From JBBKWJ01 sp037968895 (lineage in GTDB: Bacteria > Actinomycetota > Acidimicrobiia > Acidimicrobiales > SZUA-35), in the NCBI GenBank assembly GCA_037968895.1, contig JBBKWJ010000110.1, positions 1 to 40,620 of the forward strand: 40,620 nt of DNA. The letters are read 5' to 3'. A program made the translations under genes and the position numbers. The stretch's first letter is position 1, and every line of letters starts with the position of its first letter. The notes beneath the pieces are model-generated. The model was not told the DNA's origin and did not search any database. It saw only the letters and a program-made list of their open reading frames with translations. This document shows positions 26,228 through 34,928 of the stretch, piece by piece.

Positions 26228-26243
26228 ATACCCCCTGGGGTAT
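26228..26243. promoter_or_regulatory. CsoR/CstR-type operator candidate
   Basis: ATACCCC-CT-GGGGTAT is a perfect 7+2+7 palindrome 37 bp before the CoA-disulfide-reductase gene. G/C-tract palindromes of this form flanked by AT are the known operator type of CsoR-family repressors, including the persulfide sensor CstR. The downstream gene, with a rhodanese domain, fits CstR-like control. No CsoR-family gene is in the window. Confidence 0.65.
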
Positions 26244-26280
26244 TGTGAGTGTCTCCGGATTCTCACGATGAGGTAACACG

Positions 26281-27999
26281 ATGCCAGATCCAAAGAAGGT
26301 CATAGTCGTTGGTGGTGTCGCGGGCGGCGCGAGCGTTGCAGCGCGGGCCAGGCGACTCTCTGAAGAAGCGCACATCATCATGGTGGAACGTGGCAGCTTC
26401 GTGTCGTACGCCAACTGCGGGCTTCCCTTTCACATCGGCGGCGAGATCCCCGAACGGGAGAGCCTGCTGGTACAAACCCCGCAAGGACTTCGGAACCGCT
26501 TCAACCTCGACGTGCGCACCGAATCGGAGGCCCTCAGCATCGATCGAGAGAAGAAGGAACTCACGATCAAAAATCTGTTGACGGGCGAGACATACACAGA
26601 GTCATACGACGACCTCGTGCTCGCACCCGGAGCAGAGCCGGTGTCGTTTCCGATTCCCGGCATCGATCGAGCGGGCCACTTCTGGCTCCGCATGATTCCC
26701 GATATGGACAAGGTGATTGCCTGGAACTCCGACATCACGCCACAGCACGCAACCATCGTCGGAGCGGGATTCATTGGGATCGAAGTCGCAGAGCAACTCA
26801 GTAATCTCGGTATGACCGTGACCGTCGTCGAAGCGCAATCACAGGTCCTGAATGCGATCGACGAAGACATGGCCTTCTGGGCTCAGCATGAGCTGGAAGA
26901 TCACGGAATCGATCTGAAGCTTTCCACGATGGTGACGAGCTTCGAGGACCCTGTCGGCGATGAGCAGGCCGCGGCATCGGTCGTTGTCTGCAGCGACGGC
27001 ACGCGTATTCCCAGCGACATCGTCATTCTCAGCATGGGCGTCAAACCGGAAGTGAAGCTCGCAGCCGAAGCCGGGCTTGAGGTTGGCGACTTCGGCGGCA
27101 TCAGGGTCAACCAGCACATGCGCACGAGCGACCAACACATCTGGGCGGTTGGCGATGCCATCGAAGTCCGAAACCCGATTACTCGGGATTGGTCGGTTGC
27201 ACCCCTCGCAGGACCTGCGAATCGTCAAGGTCGCGTTGCGGCCGACAATGTGATGGGACGTCCAGCGACCTATCGGGGCACATTTGGCACCGCCGTGGTT
27301 CGAGTCTTCGATCTCACCGTTGCGACTACCGGCCTCAATGAGCGTGCCCTCCAGCGCGGCGGAATCTCCTATGAAACGGTGCACATTCATCCGCTCTCGC
27401 ACGTCGGCTACTACCCGGGGGCCGAGATCCTTGATATGAAGCTGCTGTTTTCGGTCGGCGATGGCACGATCTATGGCGCCCAGGTTGTCGGCAAGGAAAC
27501 AGTGGCGAGACGACTAGATGTGTTGGCCACGGCGATTCAGGGCCGGATGACCGTTAACGATGTCGCCCAGCTCGAGCTGTGTTACGCCCCGGCGTACGGC
27601 GCTCCAAAGGATCCTGTGAACCTGTTGGCGATGGCCGCTCGCAACGTGGCCAACGGCGACGTGCAGATTGCGCAGTGGTACGAAGTCGACGACATCGACC
27701 CCGGCACGGTCATCCTTGACGTGCGAAGCACTGAGGAACGGGCGACGAGCAGCATTCCCGGCTCGATACATATCCCACTTGACGAGCTGCGATCCCGACT
27801 TGGTGAGCTCGACCAGTCAAAGCCAATCGTCGTCCACTGCTTCTCTGGTCAACGTTCGTATTTCGCATACCGAATGCTCACCCACAAGGGATTCAATGTG
27901 CGTAACCTGACTGGTGGCATCCGGTCGTGGCAGGCCGCTCATCCGGCACGCAAGCGTGTCGAACCTAGCCCCGATCATGTGAGCGCGTTGGCGAAGTAG
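26281..27999 (+). CDS. CoA-disulfide reductase with C-terminal rhodanese domain
   Basis: A 572-residue flavoenzyme of the CoADR-RHD type. The FAD domain begins VIVVGGVAGGASVAARARR; the single redox cysteine is C46 in SYANCGLPFHIGG; the NAD(P)H domain shows ATIVGAGFIGIEVAEQLSNLG; AVGDAIEV is the second FAD motif. A dimerisation domain follows and the last ~100 residues are a rhodanese with active-site C520 in VHCFSGQRS. Such fusions reduce CoA-disulfide or CoA-persulfide and handle sulfane sulfur using NAD(P)H. The ATG has GAGGT 6 nt upstream. The promoter contains a CsoR/CstR-like palindrome, consistent with induction by persulfide. Confidence 0.92.
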   Translation: MPDPKKVIVVGGVAGGASVAARARRLSEEAHIIMVERGSFVSYANCGLPFHIGGEIPERESLLVQTPQGLRNRFNLDVRTESEALSIDREKKELTIKNLLTGETYTESYDDLVLAPGAEPVSFPIPGIDRAGHFWLRMIPDMDKVIAWNSDITPQHATIVGAGFIGIEVAEQLSNLGMTVTVVEAQSQVLNAIDEDMAFWAQHELEDHGIDLKLSTMVTSFEDPVGDEQAAASVVVCSDGTRIPSDIVILSMGVKPEVKLAAEAGLEVGDFGGIRVNQHMRTSDQHIWAVGDAIEVRNPITRDWSVAPLAGPANRQGRVAADNVMGRPATYRGTFGTAVVRVFDLTVATTGLNERALQRGGISYETVHIHPLSHVGYYPGAEILDMKLLFSVGDGTIYGAQVVGKETVARRLDVLATAIQGRMTVNDVAQLELCYAPAYGAPKDPVNLLAMAARNVANGDVQIAQWYEVDDIDPGTVILDVRSTEERATSSIPGSIHIPLDELRSRLGELDQSKPIVVHCFSGQRSYFAYRMLTHKGFNVRNLTGGIRSWQAAHPARKRVEPSPDHVSALAK

Positions 28000-28007
28000 C
28001 CATACCG

Positions 28008-28610
28008 TCAGCTGGCAGCACACCCATCTTGCAGAATCGAAAGGTCGTCGTTGACGTCGGCCCTGGCTACGACACGCGCGGCAATTGCTGCCTCTCTTTC
28101 GGCGGCAAGATCACCGCTCAAACCGTCGGTGAACGCACGAAGTTTAGCCCACATCAACCCAAGCTCGGGCGAGGAACTCGCCGCTCCATCGTCAACCGCG
28201 AATTGCCAGACGGCGAGCGAGGCCGCCCAGTCACCTCCGTCGGCCCATACCAACGTTGGCTCGGTTGACGAAAGAAAGAAGAGCGCCCGGCACTGCCGAT
28301 CAAGATCGTCTGGCGCACCACACGCGGCGTCTGTTGCTGCCGCCAGCTCTGCGGCCACTCGCAACATGTCAAGCGCCGTCGCTTCGCTGGCAACGATGGC
28401 GAGGTTCGCCTCATCATCGCATTCACTCCTACTTACTTCTACCGCAACCACTACCGACGTAGCCGGCTGAGCTGCGGCCTCTTGCCGGAGGACTTGGACC
28501 GGCCCGGCCGATACAGCCGAACCGCCACAGGCACCGACGAGCATGGTCATGACTACCCACAGAACTGTTCGCTTCAACACTGCTTGCTTCAACACTGCTT
28601 GCTTCAACAT
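28008..28610 (-). CDS. putative lipoprotein, unknown function
   Basis: A 200-residue protein with a lipoprotein signal peptide: basic n-region, VLWVVMTMLVGAC, lipidated C28. The mature part is helical and acidic and has four cysteines (SECDDE, DAACGA, RQCRAL, DGCAAS) that could form two disulfides outside the membrane. No family was recognised. GGGGAAG precedes ATG 28610. The first 15 codons are three 15-bp repeats, each starting with a possible start codon (ATG 28610, GTG 28595, GTG 28580). The gene follows the sigma/anti-sigma-like pair by 57 bp on the same strand, so it may belong to that envelope-stress regulon. Confidence 0.75.
   Translation of the reverse strand: MLKQAVLKQAVLKRTVLWVVMTMLVGACGGSAVSAGPVQVLRQEAAAQPATSVVVAVEVSRSECDDEANLAIVASEATALDMLRVAAELAAATDAACGAPDDLDRQCRALFFLSSTEPTLVWADGGDWAASLAVWQFAVDDGAASSSPELGLMWAKLRAFTDGLSGDLAAEREAAIAARVVARADVNDDLSILQDGCAAS
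28566..28610 (-). repeat. 15-bp tandem repeat x3 across a start codon
   Basis: On the coding strand the units read ATGTTGAAGCAAGCA, GTGTTGAAGCAAGCA and GTGTTGAAGCGAACA. They encode MLKQA, VLKQA and VLKRT. Each begins with a potential initiator, so copy number changes only the length of the signal-peptide n-region. Confidence 0.9.
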
Positions 28611-28667
28611 TGCACTTCCCCGTCAACATTCGCGTTGTCTGGGGGAAGCGAAGCGGCAATGTGCCAG

Positions 28668-30299
28668 CTACGGGATCCAGAATGCTGTCGCTACGACCGC
28701 TATCACGGGTCCATCCGCCGAGGGTTCAACATACAGCGTGACGATTCTAAACGCTGCGTTTTCATCCTCGTAGAGAAGCGTCACAAAGTCGTAGTCGGCA
28801 GAAAGCTCAGCGTGCACGTCCAGATCGAGGGGGTAGGGCGAGCCCATTTCGAAGCCGATTTCGGCCGAGATGTCATCGATCGGAGAACTCATGAACTTAA
28901 ACAGCGAGGTGATTAGGCCAGATGATTCAGCCATCCCAGGTTCGAGGACCGGGCGGTCAGTTTCCCACCAGTCGACCGTCGCTATCGTCGGCGCTGAAAC
29001 CTCGAGAAGGTTCTGGTACCACCCCACATAGCCAACGCCCTTGGTGATCCAAGGCAGCGTCTCGACCAGGGTCGAGTCGCCACTCATCGCCTCCTCGAAG
29101 TCAAGTGCGAGCTGGGTGAGGTCGTCGACACGCTGCTGGTCGACATCAACTAAGTAGCGGCTGTTGACCCAGCCCTCGACCTCGCCGACTTCGATGTTCC
29201 ACCACTTTTGTCCATCGAGGTTTACGGGAATGAGGCTTCGGCGATGAATATCACTTGTGCCATTCTTGAGCACCGCCACGACGGCATGCGGATCGGTACC
29301 GGGGACGGTCGTGCCTGTTGCCTGGGCCGTCGAGGTTGTCGCGTCGGCTTCAGCAGGAACGCCAGGCGAGTTTCTCACATTCAGGCCACCGTCTGGGTCG
29401 TCGGCTGGCACGCCAACCACGGTGTAGATCGCAGGGTGTAGCGGGGCCTCGTAGCTGATCGGAACTGCCGCGAACGAGCCAATCACGCCGTTGATTGCGC
29501 CATCGGACTGGACCATGATCCATGCTCGGCCGATTCCGAACACCTGCAGCGAATCCTCGAATGGCGCAAGATCGGTCGCACCCCCTGTTGCGTTGCCGAT
29601 ATCAAGCAATGTGCCGTCGATGGCCGAAATGGCTCGAAGCACCAGGTTTGCCTCGAAGCCGCTGCCTTCTCCCTCGATCGCGATCTCGCTGTCGGTGAAG
29701 ATGTCATATGAGGCGCTCTTTGGTGCGGCCGGGGATTCGATGACTACGTTGTCTGACCGTGCTTCGCTCACCGCGTAGCCACCCTTTGACTCCACGCTGA
29801 CGAGGTCGAAGTAGGACACGATGGCGCCGAGCGAGCCATCTTCTTTATCAGTTTGGATCTCGGCCACGTTGCCATTGACCGTGACCGTTGCGCCCTCGAC
29901 TCCGAGCATCTCCAGAAACGCGAGTGCTGCGCCTTCACGAGTGCTCGCAATCGGACCAGCAACGAAACCCTGCAATGGAGGTGCTTCGGCGTCGCTGAGA
30001 TCGGTTGCGTCGTTTTGTGGAGGAGCCATCGTCGTTGTTGGCAGCGTAATCTCGGTCGTCGTTGGTCCGGCTGCGATTGTGTCGTCGCCAGAGTCACGGG
30101 CGACATAGAACCCGACTGATCCAATCACCGCCACGAAGATCGCGGCCACGGCCAGAAATCGAAACCGATCACTGCCACCGCGAGAAGCGCCCTTCGATGT
30201 GTTGACTCGAGACGCGAGTTTCACATACGAGTCGGCCGCGGGCTCGATTCGATTGGCCTTGTCGTGGAGGGCGTTCTTGAGATCGTCTTCGAGTGTCAT
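28668..30299 (-). CDS. anti-sigma-like membrane protein with Gmad2- and SH3b-like domains
   Basis: A 543-residue single-pass protein. The N-terminal ~45 residues (LEDDLKNALHDKANRIEPAADSYVKL) resemble the cytoplasmic part of actinobacterial anti-sigma-like proteins. A transmembrane helix lies at about 47-68 (FLAVAAIFVAVIGSVGFYV) and a Thr/Pro linker follows. Outside, residues of about 195-285 look like a Gmad2 immunoglobulin-like domain and about 295-390 like an SH3b domain (GGLNVRNSPG ... WWNIEVGEVEGWVNSRYL). The last 150 residues were not recognised. It overlaps the sigma-factor gene by 4 bp, so it is the likely membrane partner that holds or releases the sigma factor. No zinc-finger anti-sigma motif is seen; the role is inferred from position and layout. 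Confidence 0.85.
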   Translation of the reverse strand: MTLEDDLKNALHDKANRIEPAADSYVKLASRVNTSKGASRGGSDRFRFLAVAAIFVAVIGSVGFYVARDSGDDTIAAGPTTTEITLPTTTMAPPQNDATDLSDAEAPPLQGFVAGPIASTREGAALAFLEMLGVEGATVTVNGNVAEIQTDKEDGSLGAIVSYFDLVSVESKGGYAVSEARSDNVVIESPAAPKSASYDIFTDSEIAIEGEGSGFEANLVLRAISAIDGTLLDIGNATGGATDLAPFEDSLQVFGIGRAWIMVQSDGAINGVIGSFAAVPISYEAPLHPAIYTVVGVPADDPDGGLNVRNSPGVPAEADATTSTAQATGTTVPGTDPHAVVAVLKNGTSDIHRRSLIPVNLDGQKWWNIEVGEVEGWVNSRYLVDVDQQRVDDLTQLALDFEEAMSGDSTLVETLPWITKGVGYVGWYQNLLEVSAPTIATVDWWETDRPVLEPGMAESSGLITSLFKFMSSPIDDISAEIGFEMGSPYPLDLDVHAELSADYDFVTLLYEDENAAFRIVTLYVEPSADGPVIAVVATAFWIP

Positions 30300-30826
30300 G
30301 CTGAATCCTCTTCACCGATGATCTTGGCCAGCTTGGCCAATCCTCGATGTGCGTGTGATTTGACCGACCCGCGAGCGATGCCCAGTGTCTTCGCGATGTC
30401 TTCTTCTGATAGGTCTTCGTAGTAGCGGAGAATGAGCACCGATGCCTGGCGCTCGGGGAGTTGGCGCAACGCGCCGATCATGCGGTCGTGCTCGGTGGCG
30501 GCAACACCGTGTTCTTCGGCCGCGGCCACGAGGTCGGGTGGTTCTGGCTTGAATGCTCGTCTGACTCGACGCTTTCGAAGCGCCGATCGGCCCGCGTTCA
30601 CCACCATCGTGCGCAGATACGGACCCTCTTTGCCTGGCACTATTTTGTAATTGCCATTGAGGAGCCGGACGAACGAGTCTTGCACAATCTCTTCGGCCGA
30701 TTCCCTGTCATCGACGTAGATGGCCGCCAGCTTCACCAAGGCGCGGTAGTGCTGCTCATACAGACCGGTTAGACCGGTCGCATCAAGTCCTACCTCGGTT
30801 TCTTGGTCCATCGATGCCAGCCTCAT
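30296..30826 (-). CDS. ECF-type RNA polymerase sigma factor
   Basis: A sigma-70 family extracytoplasmic-function factor of 176 residues. Sigma-2 covers about 20-90 (LYEQHYRALVKLAAIYVDDRESAEEIVQDSFVRLL, then YLRTMVVNAGRSALRKRR). Sigma-4 covers about 118-170 (LPERQASVLILRYYEDLSEEDIAKTLGIARGSVKSHAHRGLAKL). An ATG at 30811 has GAGG upstream and would remove five residues. It overlaps the membrane partner gene by 4 bp. It probably directs a cell-envelope response, with the downstream lipoprotein as a possible target. Confidence 0.92.
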   Translation of the reverse strand: MRLASMDQETEVGLDATGLTGLYEQHYRALVKLAAIYVDDRESAEEIVQDSFVRLLNGNYKIVPGKEGPYLRTMVVNAGRSALRKRRVRRAFKPEPPDLVAAAEEHGVAATEHDRMIGALRQLPERQASVLILRYYEDLSEEDIAKTLGIARGSVKSHAHRGLAKLAKIIGEEDSA

Positions 30827-30880
30827 TACCCGATCAGATGCTCAGGATGCGCAATCGGTTTACCTGGGAAGGCAAGTTTG

Positions 30881-32119
30881 TCAGAATCGGGTCAGCGAGA
30901 ACGGTACCCGGCTTGTGGCGAACGCTCGATCGATTGCGACTATTTCATCTGCTGGCCCGTTCAAGATCCCCACACGAGCGAGCTCCGCCGCTCTGATCTC
31001 GCCGGTGAGCAGACTGCCAAGCTGCGCTGGTGTCATCGCCACCCCGCTCGCCTCGCCACCCAGCTCCACTTCCCCAACCCCATTTGTCACACGTATCCGA
31101 TACTTGCGACAAAGCTCGGGGAACTGAGGGTCGTCGAAGTCGAAGGCAAACGTGCCGTCTTGCTCGTAACGCCGCTCTGTGAGAAGGCGCTCGACATCGA
31201 GGGGACGAAGCCAGACGTTGTCGGTTTGCCTTTTCTTCACCAACTGGCGTGGGTCTCGCAGAAAATGTGTGGCTGCCACATCGCTTGGCATGTGATGGAA
31301 CACGGCTCGACGTACGAGGGGCAATGCCATGACATAGCGCCAGAGCGCAACCTCCGCTCCAACATTGGCGGCCACATACTCCTCGACCTCGGCCCTCGAC
31401 TCAGTAACTCCATGGCCAACCTGGTTCGTCTCGATCCGATACGCGACATAACCGTCTGGCAAACCGGCATCGTCGTAGTGGACAGCGAACGACCGCTTAC
31501 CGCCACCAGCCCACGACTGCTTGTCGTCAAAGTAGATGTCCCAAATCGCGGGCGGACGCGACGTCATTGCCGACCGAGTCACCACGAGGTCATGCACCGC
31601 CCCAAGATCGGTCGCGGTTTGCTCGGCCTCAAACATGAAGCGGACCTCACCACCGACAGGAGCATCAGCGCGGAGCGCTCCAAAGACTGTCTCGACCTCG
31701 TACCGACACACCGTTGACGCCACGCCGTAGCCGAATCGGCCATACAAGCCCGACTCGCTGGCGAGCAGCGCGGACGCCGCGAGCCCGAGATCTCGCGACT
31801 TCTGCAGGTGCATCGCCATCATCGGCCGGAACGCTCCCCGACCAACGGCTGATGGGTCAAGCCCAACGCCGGCGAGGCCCGCTATTGGTACCGCCACTCC
31901 CCCTGGAAGGGTGAAGTCAAGCGCGAGCCCAAAGCAGCCGCCAAGAACCCGACCCTCATCTTCGACACAAAGCGATAGCTCCTTGATCCGGGCTGCGGCA
32001 TACTTCGCGTCAAGCGATTCAGCATCTACTCGAGGCGCCTCGCCGAAACCCGCCGCAATTCGCAGGGACATATTCTTAATTTCGGCGACGTCGGTAAGAG
32101 TGCGTACGGTTATCGGCAT
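30881..32119 (-). CDS. Eis-like GNAT N-acetyltransferase
   Basis: A 412-residue protein of the Eis family (two GNAT domains and a sterol-carrier-like domain; mycobacterial Eis acetylates aminoglycosides and protein lysines). Signs are the length, the acetyl-CoA region GLAGVGLDPSAVGRGAFRPMMAMHL, the family stretch LLASESGLYGRFGYGVAS, and the C-terminal phenylalanine whose carboxylate acts as general acid in Eis. ATG 32119 gives the normal N terminus PITVRTLTDV; a longer frame to 32245 runs into the MFS gene. It lies 40 bp after the MFS gene and may be cotranscribed with it. Substrate unknown. Confidence 0.87.
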   Translation of the reverse strand: MPITVRTLTDVAEIKNMSLRIAAGFGEAPRVDAESLDAKYAAARIKELSLCVEDEGRVLGGCFGLALDFTLPGGVAVPIAGLAGVGLDPSAVGRGAFRPMMAMHLQKSRDLGLAASALLASESGLYGRFGYGVASTVCRYEVETVFGALRADAPVGGEVRFMFEAEQTATDLGAVHDLVVTRSAMTSRPPAIWDIYFDDKQSWAGGGKRSFAVHYDDAGLPDGYVAYRIETNQVGHGVTESRAEVEEYVAANVGAEVALWRYVMALPLVRRAVFHHMPSDVAATHFLRDPRQLVKKRQTDNVWLRPLDVERLLTERRYEQDGTFAFDFDDPQFPELCRKYRIRVTNGVGEVELGGEASGVAMTPAQLGSLLTGEIRAAELARVGILNGPADEIVAIDRAFATSRVPFSLTRF

Positions 32120-32159
32120 TCGGTCAGTCTGGTGCCTAGGTCGGTGCCACGCACACCTT

Positions 32160-33398
32160 TTAGACCGTGGCCGCCCCAGAGTGGTCAAAGGTGGCCCGTC
32201 GAGCGACGACGGCCGAAACCAGGTAGACGACGGCCGACACGCCAAGCGCGTAGTGAACGCCAGCCTGCGATGCGATGAAACCGAGCGTTATGCCACCGGT
32301 TATCTCGCCAAGCGAATGGGCTTGGCCGACGAACGACAAGACGGTGGCTCGTGTCGCGCTCGTGGCGAAGTGGTTGGCCCAAGCGGTCGTGACTGCCCCG
32401 GTCACCGTTCGCAGCATCCCGGCGAAGATGAGGCCTGCAACCGCTACCGGGAACACCGAGATGCCAGCCAGCGAAGCGACTCCCACTGCCACTCCAACCT
32501 GCAGCGCAGCGAGCGCCGGCGGAAGCACCGGTCCGGCAAGTCGATTGCCGACACGACTGAGAAGCAACGTCGTTCCTACCGCTTGCGCCGCGACGATCAT
32601 GCCGACCGCAAGCGCCTCGTTCAATCCGCTGGGGAAACCGATGCTGTCGAGCCGAGCCACATAGAGGCGATCGACCGCTTCACTCGCAAAGCCCGAGAGC
32701 ACCGCAGTGATAACGAGGATTCGAAGGTCGACAACCCGACGGGTCGCCGTCGCCGCCACCCTGATGATGTCGAAGAATTGGGCCCGTCGAGCCTCGGCAA
32801 CCTTCACGAAGGTCGTCTCTCGCATCCGAGCAGACAGCACAGCCGACATCGTCACGAGCACGAGTCCAAGCGCGACCATTGCGGCCGACACACTCCAGAC
32901 TGCAGCAAAGGCACTCGCGCCGACGACGCCGACGACAGTGCCTACCGATTGGTATTTGGCGGCTCGGAGAATGGCATTGTCGACGATGGTGCCACCGCCA
33001 AGCTCGTCACTGAGCCACGCCGTGTCGGCCCCACTACGGAACGTGGATCCGAACGCCCAGGCAACTTGGGTGAGTACGAGCAGCCAGAACGTGTTCACAA
33101 GACCGGCCGCGATGATCGCGGCGCCACAGGTTGCAAACCCAATGATCACCGAAAGCCGACGACTGACGAGGTCGGCTACTGCTCCGGTCGGAATCTCCAT
33201 CGTCAAGATGGTGATCTCCTTTGCGGTGCCAAGCAGAACGATCTGTAACGGGTCGAGCCCGACCTCAAGAGTTACGCGGACAAACAGCAGCATCCAGTAG
33301 CTCGTGGTGCAGAGCTTCCACACAAGGGTGAGCCAAACATACAGCCGAACCGTTGCCTGCGAGGCTGCAGCGTTGCTCATAGCCTCAGGGCTGCTCAC
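32160..33398 (-). CDS. MFS transporter
   Basis: A 412-residue major-facilitator protein with about twelve transmembrane segments. The loop 2-3 motif appears as GAVADLVSRRLSVIIG, and the first helices (LYVWLTLVWKLCTTSYWMLLFVRVTLEVGL) match drug-efflux-like MFS proteins. The GTG at 33398 and ATG at 33380 are both possible starts. It begins about 10 bp after gatB on the same strand and is followed by the Eis-like gene. Substrate cannot be inferred. Confidence 0.9.
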   Translation of the reverse strand: MSSPEAMSNAAASQATVRLYVWLTLVWKLCTTSYWMLLFVRVTLEVGLDPLQIVLLGTAKEITILTMEIPTGAVADLVSRRLSVIIGFATCGAAIIAAGLVNTFWLLVLTQVAWAFGSTFRSGADTAWLSDELGGGTIVDNAILRAAKYQSVGTVVGVVGASAFAAVWSVSAAMVALGLVLVTMSAVLSARMRETTFVKVAEARRAQFFDIIRVAATATRRVVDLRILVITAVLSGFASEAVDRLYVARLDSIGFPSGLNEALAVGMIVAAQAVGTTLLLSRVGNRLAGPVLPPALAALQVGVAVGVASLAGISVFPVAVAGLIFAGMLRTVTGAVTTAWANHFATSATRATVLSFVGQAHSLGEITGGITLGFIASQAGVHYALGVSAVVYLVSAVVARRATFDHSGAATV

Positions 33399-33407
33399 CT
33401 AGCTGGT

Positions 33408-34928
33408 CTAGGAGCTTTTGCTTCGAAGAAAGCCGGCGACTGCTTTGCCGTCGGCCTGCCCCTTTGTGGCCTTCATGATCTGGCCTGTGAAGAAACCTTG
33501 CAGCTTGCCTTTGACCTTGTCATCGGCTTCGCAGAACCGAGCCCATTCATCAGGGTTTGCGGCGATGACTTCGTCGACGACCGATTCGAGGTCGCCAGAA
33601 TCCATAGCCTCAAAGCCGCGAGCTGCTGCGATGTCGGACGGCGTGCTGGCAGTCTCGACCATCTCGGAGAGCACCTGCTTGGCCTGTGTGGCCGTCAGCT
33701 TGCCACCAACCTCAAGCTTCACCAGTTCGGCGAAGTTGGACGGGTCGAGATCGGCTGCACCGTCAACGGCGAGGTTGTTTACGATATGTGTCACAGCACG
33801 TGCCACGTCTGTGCCTGCCTCGGATGCGGCGAGCGCAAGGTGGTCGAGGTCGCGTGCTACAGCGATGCCAGCGGCTTCAGCGTCGGCACCGAGATCGATC
33901 AGGTCATGACGACGTTCACGAGGGAGACGAGGCAGCGATGCCTTGATTTCGGCAACCCACTCAGGTGAAGGGTCGACGGGAAGGAGGTCGGGGTCGTCAA
34001 AGTAACGGTAGTCCTCGGCCTGTTCCTTCGAACGACCAGCGCGAGTTCGGCCGCCCTCTTCGTCCCAATGACGAGTTTCTTGAACTGGCTTGTCGCCTGC
34101 TTCGTAGAGGTCTACGTGTCGACGAGCCTCGTAGGCAACGGCCCGACCAAGCGAGCGGAGCGAGTTGACGTTCTTCACTTCGCAGCGAGTACGCAGTTCG
34201 TTAGAGCCGGCGGGACGGACCGAGATGTTGGCGTCGACTCGAAGCGAGCCTTCTTCCATCTTTCCGTCGCCCGCGCCCACCGCAACAATGATGGCTCGCA
34301 ACTCTTCGACGAATGCCTTTGCTTCCTCTGGGCCCCGCACATCGGGCCGAGCGACAATCTCGAGGAGCGGTACGCCAGCCCGGTTGTAGTCGACCAGCGA
34401 ATAGCCAGCGTCGTGGATTCGACCGGAGTCTCCAATGTGGGTCGACTTTCCAGTGTCTTCCTCCATGTGGGCCCGCTCGATACCGACACGATGACCTGAG
34501 GGGAGTTCGACCCAACCTTCGATGTTGAGCGGCAGATCGTATTGGCTGATCTGGTAGTCCTTTGGCATGTCGGGATAGAAGTAGTTCTTCCGCGAAAACA
34601 CGCAGCGTTGCACCGTGCAGTTGAGCGCCAACCCGACACGGATCGACAGCTCGACCGCTTTGCCATTTACCACTGGCAGGGTGCCAGGCAGCCCGAGACA
34701 GACCGGGTGCACATTCGAGTTTGGCTCGGAGCCAAACTCGTTGGCGGCGGGCGAAAACATCTTCGATGCGGTTGCGAGCTCGGCGTGGACTTCAAGTCCA
34801 ACAACCATCTCCCAGCCCTCAGGCAAAACCGATGGCTCAGCGGGAACGTCGCTAGTGATTGTCCAGGCGTCGAGCAGTGTTGCTGATGGCAGGATCTCGG
34901 CCGGCGTAGTGGATGAGGTTTCGGTCAT
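33408..34928 (-). CDS. gatB: Asp/Glu-tRNA amidotransferase subunit B
   Basis: Subunit B of GatCAB, 506 residues, which binds and phosphorylates misacylated Glu-tRNA(Gln) or Asp-tRNA(Asn) before amidation. Clear family stretches are VVGLEVHAELATASKMFSP, RKNYFYPDMPKDYQISQYD, AHMEEDTGKSTH, DYNRAGVPLLEIVARPD and RCEVKNVNSLRSL. The helical and YqeY-like tail domains end with FFTGQIMKATKGQADGKAV. It overlaps gatA by 4 bp (ATGA). The first 35 residues are a non-conserved extension. Confidence 0.98.
   Translation of the reverse strand: MTETSSTTPAEILPSATLLDAWTITSDVPAEPSVLPEGWEMVVGLEVHAELATASKMFSPAANEFGSEPNSNVHPVCLGLPGTLPVVNGKAVELSIRVGLALNCTVQRCVFSRKNYFYPDMPKDYQISQYDLPLNIEGWVELPSGHRVGIERAHMEEDTGKSTHIGDSGRIHDAGYSLVDYNRAGVPLLEIVARPDVRGPEEAKAFVEELRAIIVAVGAGDGKMEEGSLRVDANISVRPAGSNELRTRCEVKNVNSLRSLGRAVAYEARRHVDLYEAGDKPVQETRHWDEEGGRTRAGRSKEQAEDYRYFDDPDLLPVDPSPEWVAEIKASLPRLPRERRHDLIDLGADAEAAGIAVARDLDHLALAASEAGTDVARAVTHIVNNLAVDGAADLDPSNFAELVKLEVGGKLTATQAKQVLSEMVETASTPSDIAAARGFEAMDSGDLESVVDEVIAANPDEWARFCEADDKVKGKLQGFFTGQIMKATKGQADGKAVAGFLRSKSS

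Noticed and set aside
30803..31717. A 304-codon open frame on the plus strand
   Set aside because: Antisense to the Eis-like gene; no recognisable motifs.
31911..33248. A 445-codon open frame on the plus strand
   Set aside because: It is antisense to the MFS and Eis-like genes, and its product is a low-complexity Arg/Ser/Asp/His-rich sequence, as expected from the opposite strand of GC-rich coding DNA.
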